From NCBI GenBank assembly GCA_004134985.1, contig REGQ01000037.1, forward strand, positions 1 to 56,492: DNA of 56,492 nt, given 5' to 3'. This stretch comes from Paenibacillaceae bacterium. GTDB taxonomy: Bacteria; Bacillota; Bacilli; Paenibacillales; Paenibacillaceae. Positions 42,276 to 50,941 of the stretch are shown piece by piece (the stretch's first letter is position 1; each line of letters opens with the position of its first letter). Position numbers and translations under genes: made by a program. The notes below the pieces were generated by a model. It had not been told where the DNA came from. It did no database searches and saw only the letters and a list, made by a program, of their open reading frames with translations.

Positions 42276-42323
42276 AAAGCCGGATTTCTTGTGATCATTT
42301 TCAAAAGGTTGAAATCCGGCTTT
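42276..42323. other. long hairpin in accessory boundary region
   Basis: AAAGCCGGATTTC and GAAATCCGGCTTT are perfect complements separated by 22 nt. There is no T-run. It lies between the ECF operon and the RCC1 remnant, in a stretch without a gene, and may be the end of an old mobile element. Confidence 0.5.
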
Positions 42324-42384
42324 AAAAAGCGACCACTTCGTTTTTCCAACATCCCTGCAACCCTTCGCTGCCTTTCTCGCAGGA

Positions 42385-42918
42385 GGCAAGTGATGATTTT
42401 TACCTTAGACGGCGCAATACTTAAGGCTAGGTGAAGTCAATTCTTTAACTATCGGTGCTGTCCATCCCCTTACCTTAAGGAATAATAGTAAAGTAAAAGG
42501 TTGGGGCAGAAATAATTATACTCAACTAGGACAACCACACTATACTAGTAGCTATAGCTCTCCAATTACAATGGAAAATCTTAACAATGTCAAGCAGATA
42601 GCTACAGGGAGGGAGCACTCGATGGCTTTAATGCAGGATGGTACAGTGAAGGCTCGGGGGAGCCGCATTGCAGGGAATTGGGGGCAATTTCATCCACTTT
42701 TTTTAGTCACTCTCTTGATGTCGTTCCAAATTTAAGCAACGTGAAGAGAATCATGGCAGGAGGATTTCAAAACTTAGCTGTTAAAGCAGATGTACTATAT
42801 TTGCTTCTAAATTTTATCCCATCTATTTTCTGCTGGACTGATAGTTTCACTGCTTGTAGTTGTGTTGTTAACTTACAATGATTTAAATAGATATCTATTA
42901 TTGCGCAACGATAAGTAA
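42385..42918 (+). pseudogene. RCC1-repeat protein remnant
   Basis: Fragments in shifted frames read as RCC1 beta-propeller repeats: MIFTLDGAILKA (about 42393), VKGWGRNNYTQLGQ (from 42493), NNVKQIATGREHSMAL and MQDGTVKARG (to about 42660), then in another frame LDVVPNLSNVKRIMAGGFQN and LAVKAD (to about 42790). A last frame ends in a membrane helix, SAGLIVSLLVVVLLTY, and a basic tail to the stop at 42918. At least three frameshifts are needed. Such proteins are usually large and surface-bound; this is only a 3' remnant. Confidence 0.75.
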
Positions 42919-43169
42919 TAAGCGATATCAGACCTGTTAATTAACTAATAAATGAAAAAAAATGGTCGTCAAGCCGGTATAATGTTTGTCCCACTAAAAA
43001 CCAACCGAAAGGTAACGACTCCATGACGAACTCCGCAACTATTTGTTAGAGCACTGGTTATCCCTCTATTTTCCAAACCGGTCATGGCGCGTATTGAACA
43101 TGTATGGAGTTCGTCGAAATAGTGAGGTTGATTTTCGTATCAAAGAACAAGTCCCATTAAATGCAGAAG
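42919..43169. other. junction without an intact gene
   Basis: No gene can be supported. A frame open from 43013 to 43195 reads LLEHWLSLYFPNRSW and NMYGVRRNSEVDF without a start codon. It may be a remnant of a transposase or another inserted gene, but I do not recognise it. The inserted-looking segment ends where the Rhs homology starts at 43170. Confidence 0.4.
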
Positions 43170-44437
43170 GAGAAGGGAGTACGAAAATCGATGAGTGATG
43201 CAACAAGCCAGACTGCATATACTTATAAAGCTACTACCGGCGAATTGACTCAGGTAACCTATCCTGATTTGGTGAAACAAATAAGTTTAAAGAATGGTAA
43301 TACCTCTTACTTTAATTATGAAGGAATGAAACTGACACATCTATCTCGTAAGCAGAGTGATGGCGCGCCGCTGCATACGTTTACGTACGAATATGATCCA
43401 AACGGCAACATAACGAGCCGGTCAGGCTCGCAATCAGAACGCGCATTTACGGATCAGTTTACCTACAATTGGGACGGATCAAGATAGCTAGCCCATATGG
43501 GGATGGGGATCAAGTTATTGCGGAGGGCTCGATTACCAGCGGCAACACAGTAACCTTAAAGTCTCGTTACATTCGAGGTAAAGGGTTGATTGCGCGGCAG
43601 GATACAAGCAGCAAGGCTTATCACTTGCATAACGGCTTATGAAACCGTACAAAACCCGTTCCGCTACTCTAGAGAACTATGGGATAACAGTATGAAATTG
43701 CAATATTTAAGGGCAAGATGGTATGATCCGAGTGTAGGCAGTTTTATTAATGAGGATACGTATGAAGGGGAGATTAATAATCCGCTCAGTTTGAATCTTT
43801 ATACGTATGTGCATAATAATCCATTGATTTATGTTGATCCTACGGGTCATAAACCTTACTATAGTTATTATAATGATGTTTATAATCTTTACTTTTCGCA
43901 AAAGCCTTATGAATATAAAAAAAATTCAATGGGAGCGATACCTTTTGTAGGTGGATGGTTGTCTGATATCTTGAGCAGTAGCATAAAGGCTTTGACACAA
44001 CTGATATGAAAGATGCGTTAAACTATCTTACTCAACTATCACTTGATACAGGTACCAAAATTTCTCGAAAACATGCTGCGATTGATAACAAATCCTCATC
44101 TTCTAGACTAGCAAAAACTACTGGTAGATTACTAGGGTTTATAGGTGCTGCATTAACAATAAATGATTTTTGGGAAACAACTAACTATAACGCAAAAATA
44201 GATAATATAATTAACTATCATTTTATTAATCTTGGAATTTCTTCTGGGAATTATATGAGAGGTAGTACCAAGGGACAACTTTTAGCTAAATATTTGTATG
44301 CTTCTGAGAGAATTAAAGAACTTCTTAAAGAAGAAAAAGTAACATACATCTCGAGTAGTACTAGGGTATTAAATGCAAATTATTTTGATCCAAAGGAATT
44401 GAAGAGATTAAAAGAAGAATTAATTCTAATAAAATAA
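43170..44437 (+). pseudogene. displaced Rhs C-terminal tip 1 (toxin cassette, broken)
   Basis: The segment starts inside YD-repeat sequence (TAYTYKATTGELTQVTYPD, FTYEYDPNGNITSRSG) and ends with the Rhs core boundary PLSLNLYTYVHNNPL-YVDPTGH. It is not one frame: a stop at 43485 needs a shift; the next frame ends at 43642, where HLHNG is joined to TAYETVQNPFRYS with core sequence missing; a third shift at about 43995-44005 joins the tip. The tip itself (about 190 residues; MGAIPFVGGWLSDILSSS, then FDTTDMKDALNYLTQL onward to LKRLKEELILIK) matches no toxin fold I know. The first 680 bp are nearly identical to 45231-45912 and share its first two lesions. A candidate immunity gene follows. Confidence 0.8.
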
Positions 44438-44446
44438 GGAGATATG

Positions 44447-44689
44447 ATGGAGATACAAAAGATTCTCCAATTGCTTCTTTTTGGTGTGATAGCAAACGTT
44501 GCAGGAGGACTAAATTATAAGTTTCTTGGCGGTAAGTTAACAGACATATTATTCGTACTCATGTGGATTAATGTAGGTATGTTTGTACTTTCAGCAATTT
44601 ACTACGAATTTTCATTTATACTATTTATAGCACTGATTATAGTTAACCTTTCTTACTATCGGACATATCGAAAAATTACAAAAAAGTAA
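44447..44689 (+). CDS. small membrane protein, candidate immunity to Rhs tip 1
   Basis: 80 residues with about three membrane helices and a basic tail (YYRTYRKITKK). AAGGAG precedes two adjacent ATG codons; the second (44447) is better spaced. It lies 9 bp after the tip stop codon, the standard place for an immunity gene, and its membrane location would fit a tip acting on the membrane. Both the role and the pairing are inferred from position. Confidence 0.65.
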   Translation: MEIQKILQLLLFGVIANVAGGLNYKFLGGKLTDILFVLMWINVGMFVLSAIYYEFSFILFIALIIVNLSYYRTYRKITKK

Positions 44690-44729
44690 ATATATAAATT
44701 ATTCACTTCCGTGCGACCAGAAATAGGTT

Positions 44730-44945
44730 ATGAAATTTAGCAAGTGGAATCCTGCTTGGAATGGCTCTAAATGGGAAATTGATTCGATTAGCCAAACAAA
44801 CGGTTTTGTACATGAAGAAAGAAAGCCTAAGGAAACAATAGGCGATAAATCAATTCGTGTACACATAGGAGAGTACATGAATTATGTAAAAATTATACTT
44901 TTATGTATATGTGACTTTATTTATTTAATGGAAAATTTGAATTAA
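44730..44945 (+). CDS. short hypothetical ORF, possible remnant
   Basis: 71 codons beginning MKFSKWNPAWNGSKWEID with a hydrophobic end (IILLCICDFIYLM). No RBS is visible. It sits between the immunity gene and the terminator of cassette 1 and could be the end of an older, displaced tip or immunity gene. Function unknown. Confidence 0.35.
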   Translation: MKFSKWNPAWNGSKWEIDSISQTNGFVHEERKPKETIGDKSIRVHIGEYMNYVKIILLCICDFIYLMENLN

Positions 44946-45017
44946 TAGATATCTGGGTATGGAAGGTGACGGATGCACTCTTAATAGTTATCAGCTAATA
45001 TAATCGCTATTTTTCGT

Positions 45018-45054
45018 ACCACATGTGAGTGTAACAACTCCATGTGGTTTTTTT
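45018..45054 (+). terminator. terminator of Rhs cassette 1
   Basis: ACCACATG-loop-CATGTGGT followed by seven T. The 33-bp core is identical to the terminator after cassette 2 at 46928. Confidence 0.88.
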
Positions 45055-45185
45055 GTGTGGAAATTTTTTCTAAATTCCTATTGACATAGCGAGACGTCGT
45101 TGGTGTTGTATTTATGTCGAGACTATTAATACTTCACTATTTTGGGGGATATTTATGATTGGCTTAGAGTACATCGTAAAGTTGT

Positions 45186-46496
45186 TTGAAACAGTTTGAC
45201 GAATTAGAGAGATTAATTCAACGAACGGATGAGAAGGGAGTACGAAAATCGATGAGTGATGCAACAGGCCAGACTGCATATACTTATAAAGCTACTACCG
45301 GCGAATTGACTCAGGTAACCTATCCTGATTTGGTGAAACAAATAAGTTTAAAGAATGGTAATACCTCTTACTTTAATTATGAAGGAATGAAACTGACACA
45401 TCTATCTCGTAAGCAGAGTGATGGCGCGCCGCTGCATACGTTTACGTACGAATATGATCCAAACGGCAACATAACGAGCCGGTCAGGCTCGCAATCAGAA
45501 CGCGCATTTACGGATCAGTTTACCTACAATTGGGACGGATCAAGATAGCTAGCCCATATGGGGATGGGGATCAAGTTATTGCGGAGGGCTCGATTACCAG
45601 CGGCAACACAGTAACCTTAAAGTCTCGTTACATTCGAGGTAAAGGGTTGATTGCGCGGCAGGATACAAGCAGCAAGGCTTATCACTTGCATAACGGCTTA
45701 TGAAACCGTACAAAACCCGTTCCGCTACTCTAGAGAACTATGGGATAACAGTATGGAATTGCAATATTTAAGGGCAAGATGGTATGATCCGAGTGTAGGC
45801 AGGTTTATTAATGAGGATACGTATGAGGGGGACATTAAGAATCCACTCAGTTTGAATCTTTATACGTATGTGCATAATAATCCGTTAAAATATATCGATC
45901 CTACAGGACATAGGTGTGAATCGGCTGATGGTTATTGGTCTCATCCTGGTTCATGTAATAGCCCCACCTCCACTTGGAGTCCTGATTACAAGCATCATGG
46001 TGATAAAATTAAAATGGGCAAAACCTTTGTAGGCCCGTTACAAAACTATGACTATTATGCTGATTACTCTATTGAGGATATTTATTTAGAGTGGAGCTTA
46101 TACGGGGATTCAATATATCGAAATGCTCCAAGTGGCAAACAGAAAGAATTAAATTCATTGGCAAAACAAGAGGTTTTCAATAATGGAATGGCTGTAGAAT
46201 ATTTTATAGCAGGTATTGATTTTGGAACAAGTTTTCTTGGAGGAGGTTTATCTAAGGGGTTTACTAAGTTAGGAATTAAAGGTAGGAAAAAAGCTCCTAT
46301 CAGAGTTAATCTACAAAAAATTGATGACAAATATCTAGAGCGGAAAGGAATAAATGCTCACGAAATAAAAGATGATTTGCTTGGAGGAAGTATTTCAAAA
46401 GGTGATTTATACGTTGATAAAAATACTGGTCAAGTATTTGTGATGAGAAAAGGTGGAACAGGTGAGCCTATTCCCACAGGTTATATTCTAAAATAG
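45186..46496 (+). pseudogene. displaced Rhs C-terminal tip 2 (toxin cassette, core broken)
   Basis: The first part repeats cassette 1 (45231-45912, offset 2061 bp) with the same stop and the same out-of-frame junction at HLHNG/TAYETVQ. It starts 45 bp earlier, with the YD motif FDELERLIQRTDEKG. From the boundary YIDPTGH the tip is in one frame to 46496. The tip is about 180 residues: a cysteine-containing start, a glycine-rich middle (FGTSFLGGGLSKGF) and a C-terminal domain DKYLERKGINAHEIKDDLLGG followed by KGDLYVDKNTGQVFVMRKGG. That last part resembles polymorphic-toxin nuclease tips (possibly the Ntox33 group; from memory). The DUF4279-like gene follows after 10 bp. Confidence 0.8.
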
Positions 46497-46506
46497 GAGA
46501 TAATAT

Positions 46507-46905
46507 ATGAATACAAAAGTTATGGCGAAATTTGATATTATAGGTGACCATTTCTCGCTTGAACATGTAACTAATACATTAGAGATCGTTCCTACAGAAA
46601 CACATATTAAAGGAGAGCTTACAAAGCATAACCTTATAAGAAGCAATACTTGTTGGAGATTAAGTACGGGTTACGAGTTCTCTGAAGACATTAATGATCA
46701 GTTACAGAAAGTACTTAAAGTGTTGAATGGTAAAGAATCAAAATTAGCTGAATTAAAGAAGGATGTAATAAATATCGAGTTTATGGTGGTAATTGTTATA
46801 AAAATTTTTGATAATGACAAGCCAGCAATTTACTTCGATGAAAGCACCGTCCAACAAGTTAATGATTTAGGTGCTTCGATCCATTTTGATTATTATATAT
46901 GTTAA
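46507..46905 (+). CDS. DUF4279-like immunity protein
   Basis: 132 residues, soluble. The sequences MAKFDIIGDHFSLEHVTNTL, then WRLSTGYEFSEDINDQL and LGASIHFDYYI fit the DUF4279 family, which is common as immunity partner of polymorphic toxins. RBS AGGAGATAATAT precedes ATG. It is followed by the cassette terminator. It presumably neutralises tip 2 by direct binding in the cytoplasm. Confidence 0.8.
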   Translation: MNTKVMAKFDIIGDHFSLEHVTNTLEIVPTETHIKGELTKHNLIRSNTCWRLSTGYEFSEDINDQLQKVLKVLNGKESKLAELKKDVINIEFMVVIVIKIFDNDKPAIYFDESTVQQVNDLGASIHFDYYIC

Positions 46906-46927
46906 TGAAACCTTTTAGTAGTTCTGA

Positions 46928-46967
46928 ACCACATGTGAGTGTAACAACTCCATGTGGTTTCTTTTTT
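46928..46967 (+). terminator. terminator of Rhs cassette 2
   Basis: Same ACCACATG/CATGTGGT hairpin as at 45018, followed by TTTCTTTTTTG. Confidence 0.88.
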
Positions 46968-47007
46968 GTTCAAAAACAAATAGAAGACCTTCCTTTACGG
47001 GTGGTCT

Positions 47008-47232
47008 TCATTCGTCAGCCATTTCCTGCAAATCAATAATTTCGCGAATATCATCAATTTCTAATGCCTCAGCAATTCGCTCAATATGACCAAAGTTGAT
47101 ATTCTGCCTTTTATAATTGGCTAACTCACTAAGCGCTGCATGACGTATATCTGTTAATCGAGACAACTCGCGAAGACTAATATCATGTTCCTTTAACAAA
47201 TCCGTTATTTTCAAAATGACTTTTTTAGTCAA
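47008..47232 (-). CDS. XRE-family (Cro/CI-type) repressor, small
   Basis: 74 residues making one helix-turn-helix domain: ISLRELSRLTDIRHAALSELANYKRQNINFGHIERIAEAL. It starts with TTG behind GGGGATG. Two inverted repeats (47261 and 47298) upstream of its start are its likely operators and would allow autorepression and control of the divergent gene. Typical of phage or integrative-element switches; it opens the block inserted between Rhs cassettes 2 and 3. Confidence 0.85.
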   Translation of the reverse strand: MTKKVILKITDLLKEHDISLRELSRLTDIRHAALSELANYKRQNINFGHIERIAEALEIDDIREIIDLQEMADE

Positions 47233-47260
47233 TACACATCCCCGCTTTTCACACGATTAT

Positions 47261-47311
47261 TACGCAAAAGCGTATCATGTAAAGACTTGTCAATTGGTAC
47301 GTAAATGCGTA
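47261..47311. promoter_or_regulatory. paired operators between XRE gene and divergent gene
   Basis: TACGCAAAAGCGTA (47261-47274) and TACGTAAATGCGTA (47298-47311), each an inverted repeat of TACGC/T with GCGTA and each followed by TCAT, start 37 bp apart. On the minus strand TTTACA and ATAATC-like hexamers flank the first site, so the repressor would sit between -35 and -10. Confidence 0.65.
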
Positions 47312-47411
47312 TCATTAAAAGAGTAAGTGCTTTGAATGTCATCGATTTACAAAATGTGATACGATCTAAAGGTTTATCCAGTATTTCGAAGTTGTACAAA
47401 GGGGGTGCGCT

Positions 47412-47681
47412 ATGACCATAAGACAATTAGCGATGATCCTGCTGGCCATCATCATCGTGGTAGAACTCGCTTATTACATGCACTATTTAAAAGCACCGGC
47501 TGAACCCAAACTAACCATGGAGGTATTGAACAATGAAGCAAAAATGCAACAAATCTTTGAGCGGGAACTGAACGATTGGCAGTATGGTGAAGAACGGAGA
47601 ACGCGATTCTTATACATACTAGGGGCAACCATTATTGGCGGTTTCATCTTGGCGTCGCTTATGCCGAATCGAAAGCTTTAA
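47412..47681 (+). CDS. small membrane protein with two helices
   Basis: 89 residues: helix at about 4-24, a charged middle (EVLNNEAKMQQIFERELNDWQYGEERR) and a second helix at about 66-85. GGGGGTGCGCT precedes ATG. It is the first gene divergent from the XRE repressor. Function unknown. Confidence 0.6.
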   Translation: MTIRQLAMILLAIIIVVELAYYMHYLKAPAEPKLTMEVLNNEAKMQQIFERELNDWQYGEERRTRFLYILGATIIGGFILASLMPNRKL

Positions 47682-47705
47682 TTTCAAGTAATGGAGTGAG
47701 TCTAC

Positions 47706-47894
47706 ATGTCGAATCTACATCCATGCCCGGAATGCAATCATTCGATTGCTGATTCAGCAACTAACTGTCCGAACTGCGGAGCCAATTTGGAGGAAGAGGA
47801 AAATCCATTTTTGAGAATCGTTACGGGATTGGTATTTATGGCGTTCTGCCTTGCCATTGGTTGGATCGTGAACAACATCATACAGAGTCTATAA
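47706..47894 (+). CDS. zinc-ribbon membrane miniprotein
   Basis: 62 residues: an N-terminal zinc ribbon (CPECNHSIADSATNCPNCG) and one membrane helix (about 38-60). RBS GGAGTGAGTCTAC precedes ATG, 24 bp after the previous gene. Such proteins are common small accessory products of unknown role. Confidence 0.75.
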   Translation: MSNLHPCPECNHSIADSATNCPNCGANLEEEENPFLRIVTGLVFMAFCLAIGWIVNNIIQSL

Positions 47895-47932
47895 TCATGA
47901 AGTAACTATTATTCAGATGGGTGGAATCAGAA

Positions 47933-48103
47933 ATGGTAAAATGTCCAAGCTGCAACCAAAATCCAGATAATGTCTATCCCCTTTCCGTTAATCAGTGTAC
48001 ATCCTGCGGCAAGAAATGGTGCTTTCATTATGATGGCTATGGAACGAATAAATGCCCAGGCTGTGGAAATGGTGCTTCAACCATCATTGTTATTCATGAC
48101 TAA
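47933..48103 (+). CDS. zinc-ribbon miniprotein
   Basis: 56 residues with three metal-binding pairs: CPSC near residue 4, CTSCGKKWC around 22 and CPGCG around 42. No membrane helix. ATG 47933 is preferred because GGGTGG lies 9 bp upstream; GTG 47921 is inside it. Possibly a nucleic-acid-binding or adaptor protein of the element. Confidence 0.65.
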   Translation: MVKCPSCNQNPDNVYPLSVNQCTSCGKKWCFHYDGYGTNKCPGCGNGASTIIVIHD

Positions 48104-48524
48104 GGTAGACACAGCCGACTAAAAAAGCTTGAAAAAAGAGAGATTTTTCGCCAGCAATCGATGAAAGGCCGCTCGAATCGGGAGCAACTTGCAAGGGGAT
48201 ATTTTCCATAGGTATAACGTACCGACTCTTCACAGGGTCGGTTATTTTTATGGCTTCAATGGATGCCTTGTATAGTGTTGAACGATTAATGTCAGCCATT
48301 TATTTGAAATTTACGTCAAAAAGGATGTTACACTTGCATCAAAAATGAATATTTATAAATTAAGAAAGTTGAATGGGGAAAGTATATAAGTGGTAAAAGG
48401 TAGAGGCCAGATAAATGGATAGCCGTTATGGAAGCATAAAGTAAACGAAGAGGTTTAAAAAATCGATCCCATTTGCGTTTAATAGATCATGTTTATTAAC
48501 TGAAAGGGTCGATATCAACCAGCC
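48104..48524. other. gene-free stretch with short hairpin
   Basis: No gene is convincing. CCGAC-TCTTCACA-GGGTCGG (about 48229-48244) is followed by TTATTTTTAT and may end the miniprotein transcript. A GTGTAAC motif (as TGTTACAC at 48328) begins a series seen again near 49367, 49468 and 50313. Confidence 0.4.
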
Positions 48525-49367
48525 ATGGAAAAACAAAAAAACAATTATCCGGATGTAGAAAGCAAATGGAAAGCATTATGTGACTTATGTTTAACGGAAG
48601 ATGGACGAGTGGTCACTTCGGCAGAATGGCAAGAAGAGCAACGATTGAACAGGATAAAAGAAAAACAAGCCAAGCAATTGCAAAAGGAGCGAGAATCCGT
48701 CCAAAGCTGGGAGCGGCTTGAATTTGATACGCTCAACTCGCTGATCATCCAATACAAACAAGAGGGGAGTTCACATCATTTTAATATCGCTTGGCACGAT
48801 TTTCTCGAAAAATTGACACGGCATTATATGAATAAATTTGTAATTAAGGGCCTTCCTTTAGTGGTCAAGCGATTGTACTTGGCCGACCACGAAGCCGCAG
48901 AATTGCAAGATTTACTTTATCCTGTATTGGTGAAAGCGATCCATACGTGGCAACCCCATGCACCAGAACATCCTACGAAAGATTTTGCTGCCTATTATGG
49001 GAAAGCGGTTGAATACTATACAGGAAACATCATCCGAAAATACAAACGTCGTAAACACGAGCAATTGTCGTTGCAATATGTAGATTTTTATAATGAAGAA
49101 GAGTTGAATAGGTTGCTCCAAGCTGAACCGCATTTCATAGAGGAACGTCTTACAGGGATAGAAGAATGGTTGCATGAGGAATACCTGGACAACTTCATAC
49201 ATGACTGTTTGACGGAGGAACAGCAGCAGCTATTCAAATGGTTGTATTGTGATCAACTGCCAACTGTCCAAATAGCTGCACAATTAAACTGTTCACGAAT
49301 GACGATTTATCGCAAAGAGCAACAAATCAAACAGTTATGGCAGCAATATATGCAATTGGACATGTAA
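48525..49367 (+). CDS. sigma-factor-like HTH protein
   Basis: 280 residues. A basic, Gln/Glu-rich N-terminus (coiled, about 30-65), a helical middle resembling sigma region 2 (DHEAAELQDLLYPVLVKAIHTW, then AAYYGKAVEYYTGNIIRKYK), and a C-terminal HTH (LPTVQIAAQLNCSRMTIYRKEQQIKQLW) in the place of region 4. Likely an alternative sigma or transcription factor of the mobile block. No RBS of good quality is seen (GAAAGGG 17 bp upstream). It is followed by an inverted repeat of TGTAACAC. Confidence 0.65.
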   Translation: MEKQKNNYPDVESKWKALCDLCLTEDGRVVTSAEWQEEQRLNRIKEKQAKQLQKERESVQSWERLEFDTLNSLIIQYKQEGSSHHFNIAWHDFLEKLTRHYMNKFVIKGLPLVVKRLYLADHEAAELQDLLYPVLVKAIHTWQPHAPEHPTKDFAAYYGKAVEYYTGNIIRKYKRRKHEQLSLQYVDFYNEEELNRLLQAEPHFIEERLTGIEEWLHEEYLDNFIHDCLTEEQQQLFKWLYCDQLPTVQIAAQLNCSRMTIYRKEQQIKQLWQQYMQLDM

Positions 49368-49391
49368 CACAATGATAGTGTGTTACATGAG
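49364..49391. promoter_or_regulatory. TGTAACAC inverted repeat
   Basis: ATGTAACAC-AATGATA-GTGTGTTACAT is an inverted repeat directly after the sigma-like gene. The same half-site occurs at 48328, 49468, 50313 and, as GTTACACG, near 50820, mostly in front of genes of this block. It is a candidate binding site or terminator. Confidence 0.45.
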
Positions 49392-49525
49392 GGGAATACC
49401 CGCGAAGCCTTATGCAGTATGGCTTTGTGGGTATTTTCATTCATTCTCTGAAATAGCCGTGTACGTTGAATGTAACACTTTATATAATTATTATATAGTT
49501 TATTACATTTGGTAAGTGGTGATGA

Positions 49526-50075
49526 AATGGAGTTTGTCGAACCGATAAAAAACAAAAAACAAATTGAAGCGATGAAGAAGTATTTGCGCGGTCAAAATAT
49601 CCGCGATTATTTAATGCTGGTGTTGGGCATCAATTCCGGCTTGCGCATTTCCGACCTGTTGCAATTACAAATTGAAGACGTATACAAGCAGGAGCGAATT
49701 CGCCTTCGAGAGCAAAAGACGGGCAAGTATAAAGACTTCCCGCTATCTGATACTTGCAAGAAAGCGATCCAAGCGTTTGTGAAGGAAACCGGACGGCAAT
49801 CCGGCGTATTGTTTGCGAGTCGCAAAGGAAACAAGCCAATTAGTCGCGTTCAGGCTTATCGTATATTGAATGATGCCGCTCGGCAAGTAGGGATTAAAGA
49901 AGCGATAGGCGTTCATTCGACCCGTAAGACCTTCGCCTATCATGCTTATCAAAGCGGTATCGATATTACCCGCATTCAAAAGCTGTTAAACCATTCTTCG
50001 CCAAGTGTGACGCTGGCTTACATAGGGATTACAAAAATGGAATTGGATCAAGTGTATCTCCATCTAAATCTGTAA
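49526..50075 (+). CDS. tyrosine recombinase, catalytic domain only (FimB-sized)
   Basis: 182 residues. The catalytic set is complete: Arg in GLRISDLL, Lys in QKTGKYKDF, HSTRKTFAYH (His-x-x-Arg), His in LLNHSS and nucleophile Tyr in TLAYIGI. The usual N-terminal core-binding (SAM-like) domain is absent, as in the FimB/FimE inverting enzymes and some small integrases. ATG 49526 is weakly supported by AAGTGGTG. It probably moves or inverts a DNA segment; attachment sites were not found. Confidence 0.88.
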
Positions 50076-50356
50076 GTAGGCAAACATATACACGATGAAA
50101 AATAGGTCTTAAGAATCATTTTTTGTTATGAGAACGATTACAAATGATGAGTACTCATTTTGCTTCTGAAATTAAGCAATGAAGTGAAAAAGTTTCTGAT
50201 GCATAATCAGATCAAGAAATGAACATGTACAACCGAAAGCCACAATTGCGAGGTGAAGCCAACCGTCTGATCATTTGAAATCCCCGTTCCTTGACAACCA
50301 AATAACTCGATGTAACACCCAGCAATACAAAATTAAAATTAACGGAGGAAAAGCGA

Positions 50357-50749
50357 ATGTATGTTGAAATGGAAATTCAAACCAAAGGAATTATGGAAAA
50401 TATCGAGCATTTTCAAAAACAGGACTGGCAACTGCTCGACCATAGCGAAAAACAGTATCTCATTGACACACCAGAGGAGCCGGTACTCAATCAAACGATC
50501 ATTACAATTGAAAAGTTCCAATTTTATTACCGCTGCAATACGGTAACGATTGAACTTCGCAGGATACACGACATGATTGTCCTGATGGACATTCAAACAA
50601 ATGGCTTGGAACTCCAGGAGTATCTTGAAGATGTGATTGGCCTTCCAATACGTTTGCAGGAGGAATTTTCATTTGATATTCCATACGATAATGGCAAACT
50701 ACCTTTGCTGGTGCTGGAAACCATTGCGAGCCTGAGCACAGATGTGTAA
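50357..50749 (+). CDS. hypothetical cytoplasmic protein
   Basis: 130 residues, acidic, without membrane helix or known motif; alternating hydrophobic pattern suggests an alpha/beta fold (VTIELRRIHDMIVLMDIQTNG). GGAGG lies 12 bp before ATG, preceded by a TGTAACAC motif at 50313. The 280 bp upstream hold nothing else. Unknown function within the mobile block. Confidence 0.65.
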   Translation: MYVEMEIQTKGIMENIEHFQKQDWQLLDHSEKQYLIDTPEEPVLNQTIITIEKFQFYYRCNTVTIELRRIHDMIVLMDIQTNGLELQEYLEDVIGLPIRLQEEFSFDIPYDNGKLPLLVLETIASLSTDV

Positions 50750-50941
50750 AAGATCTGTTAACAAGCGTTGCCGATGTATACCAGAAGTGTAAAAAGTGTC
50801 AATTTCGATCTGAATGCAATCGTTACACGTTGACTTCGCGGCCTATGTAAGCTAGTAAGACCCAAAGTTGCCGTGTACGAGAGCATCGCGACTTGATACG
50901 ATCGACTTCGTAAAGAACCCATACGATGGAGGTTGTTATTC

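Noticed and set aside
42165-42434. 89-codon ORF before the RCC1 remnant
   Set aside because: It spans the long hairpin and then enters the RCC1 remnant in mixed frames; no RBS.
47229-47426. 65-codon minus-strand ORF upstream of the XRE gene
   Set aside because: It covers the operators and promoter of the XRE repressor and has no RBS.
48090-48299. 69-codon minus-strand ORF
   Set aside because: Some protein-like sequence (MADINRSTLYKAS) but no RBS, a hairpin with T-run inside it and no recognised family; left out for lack of support.
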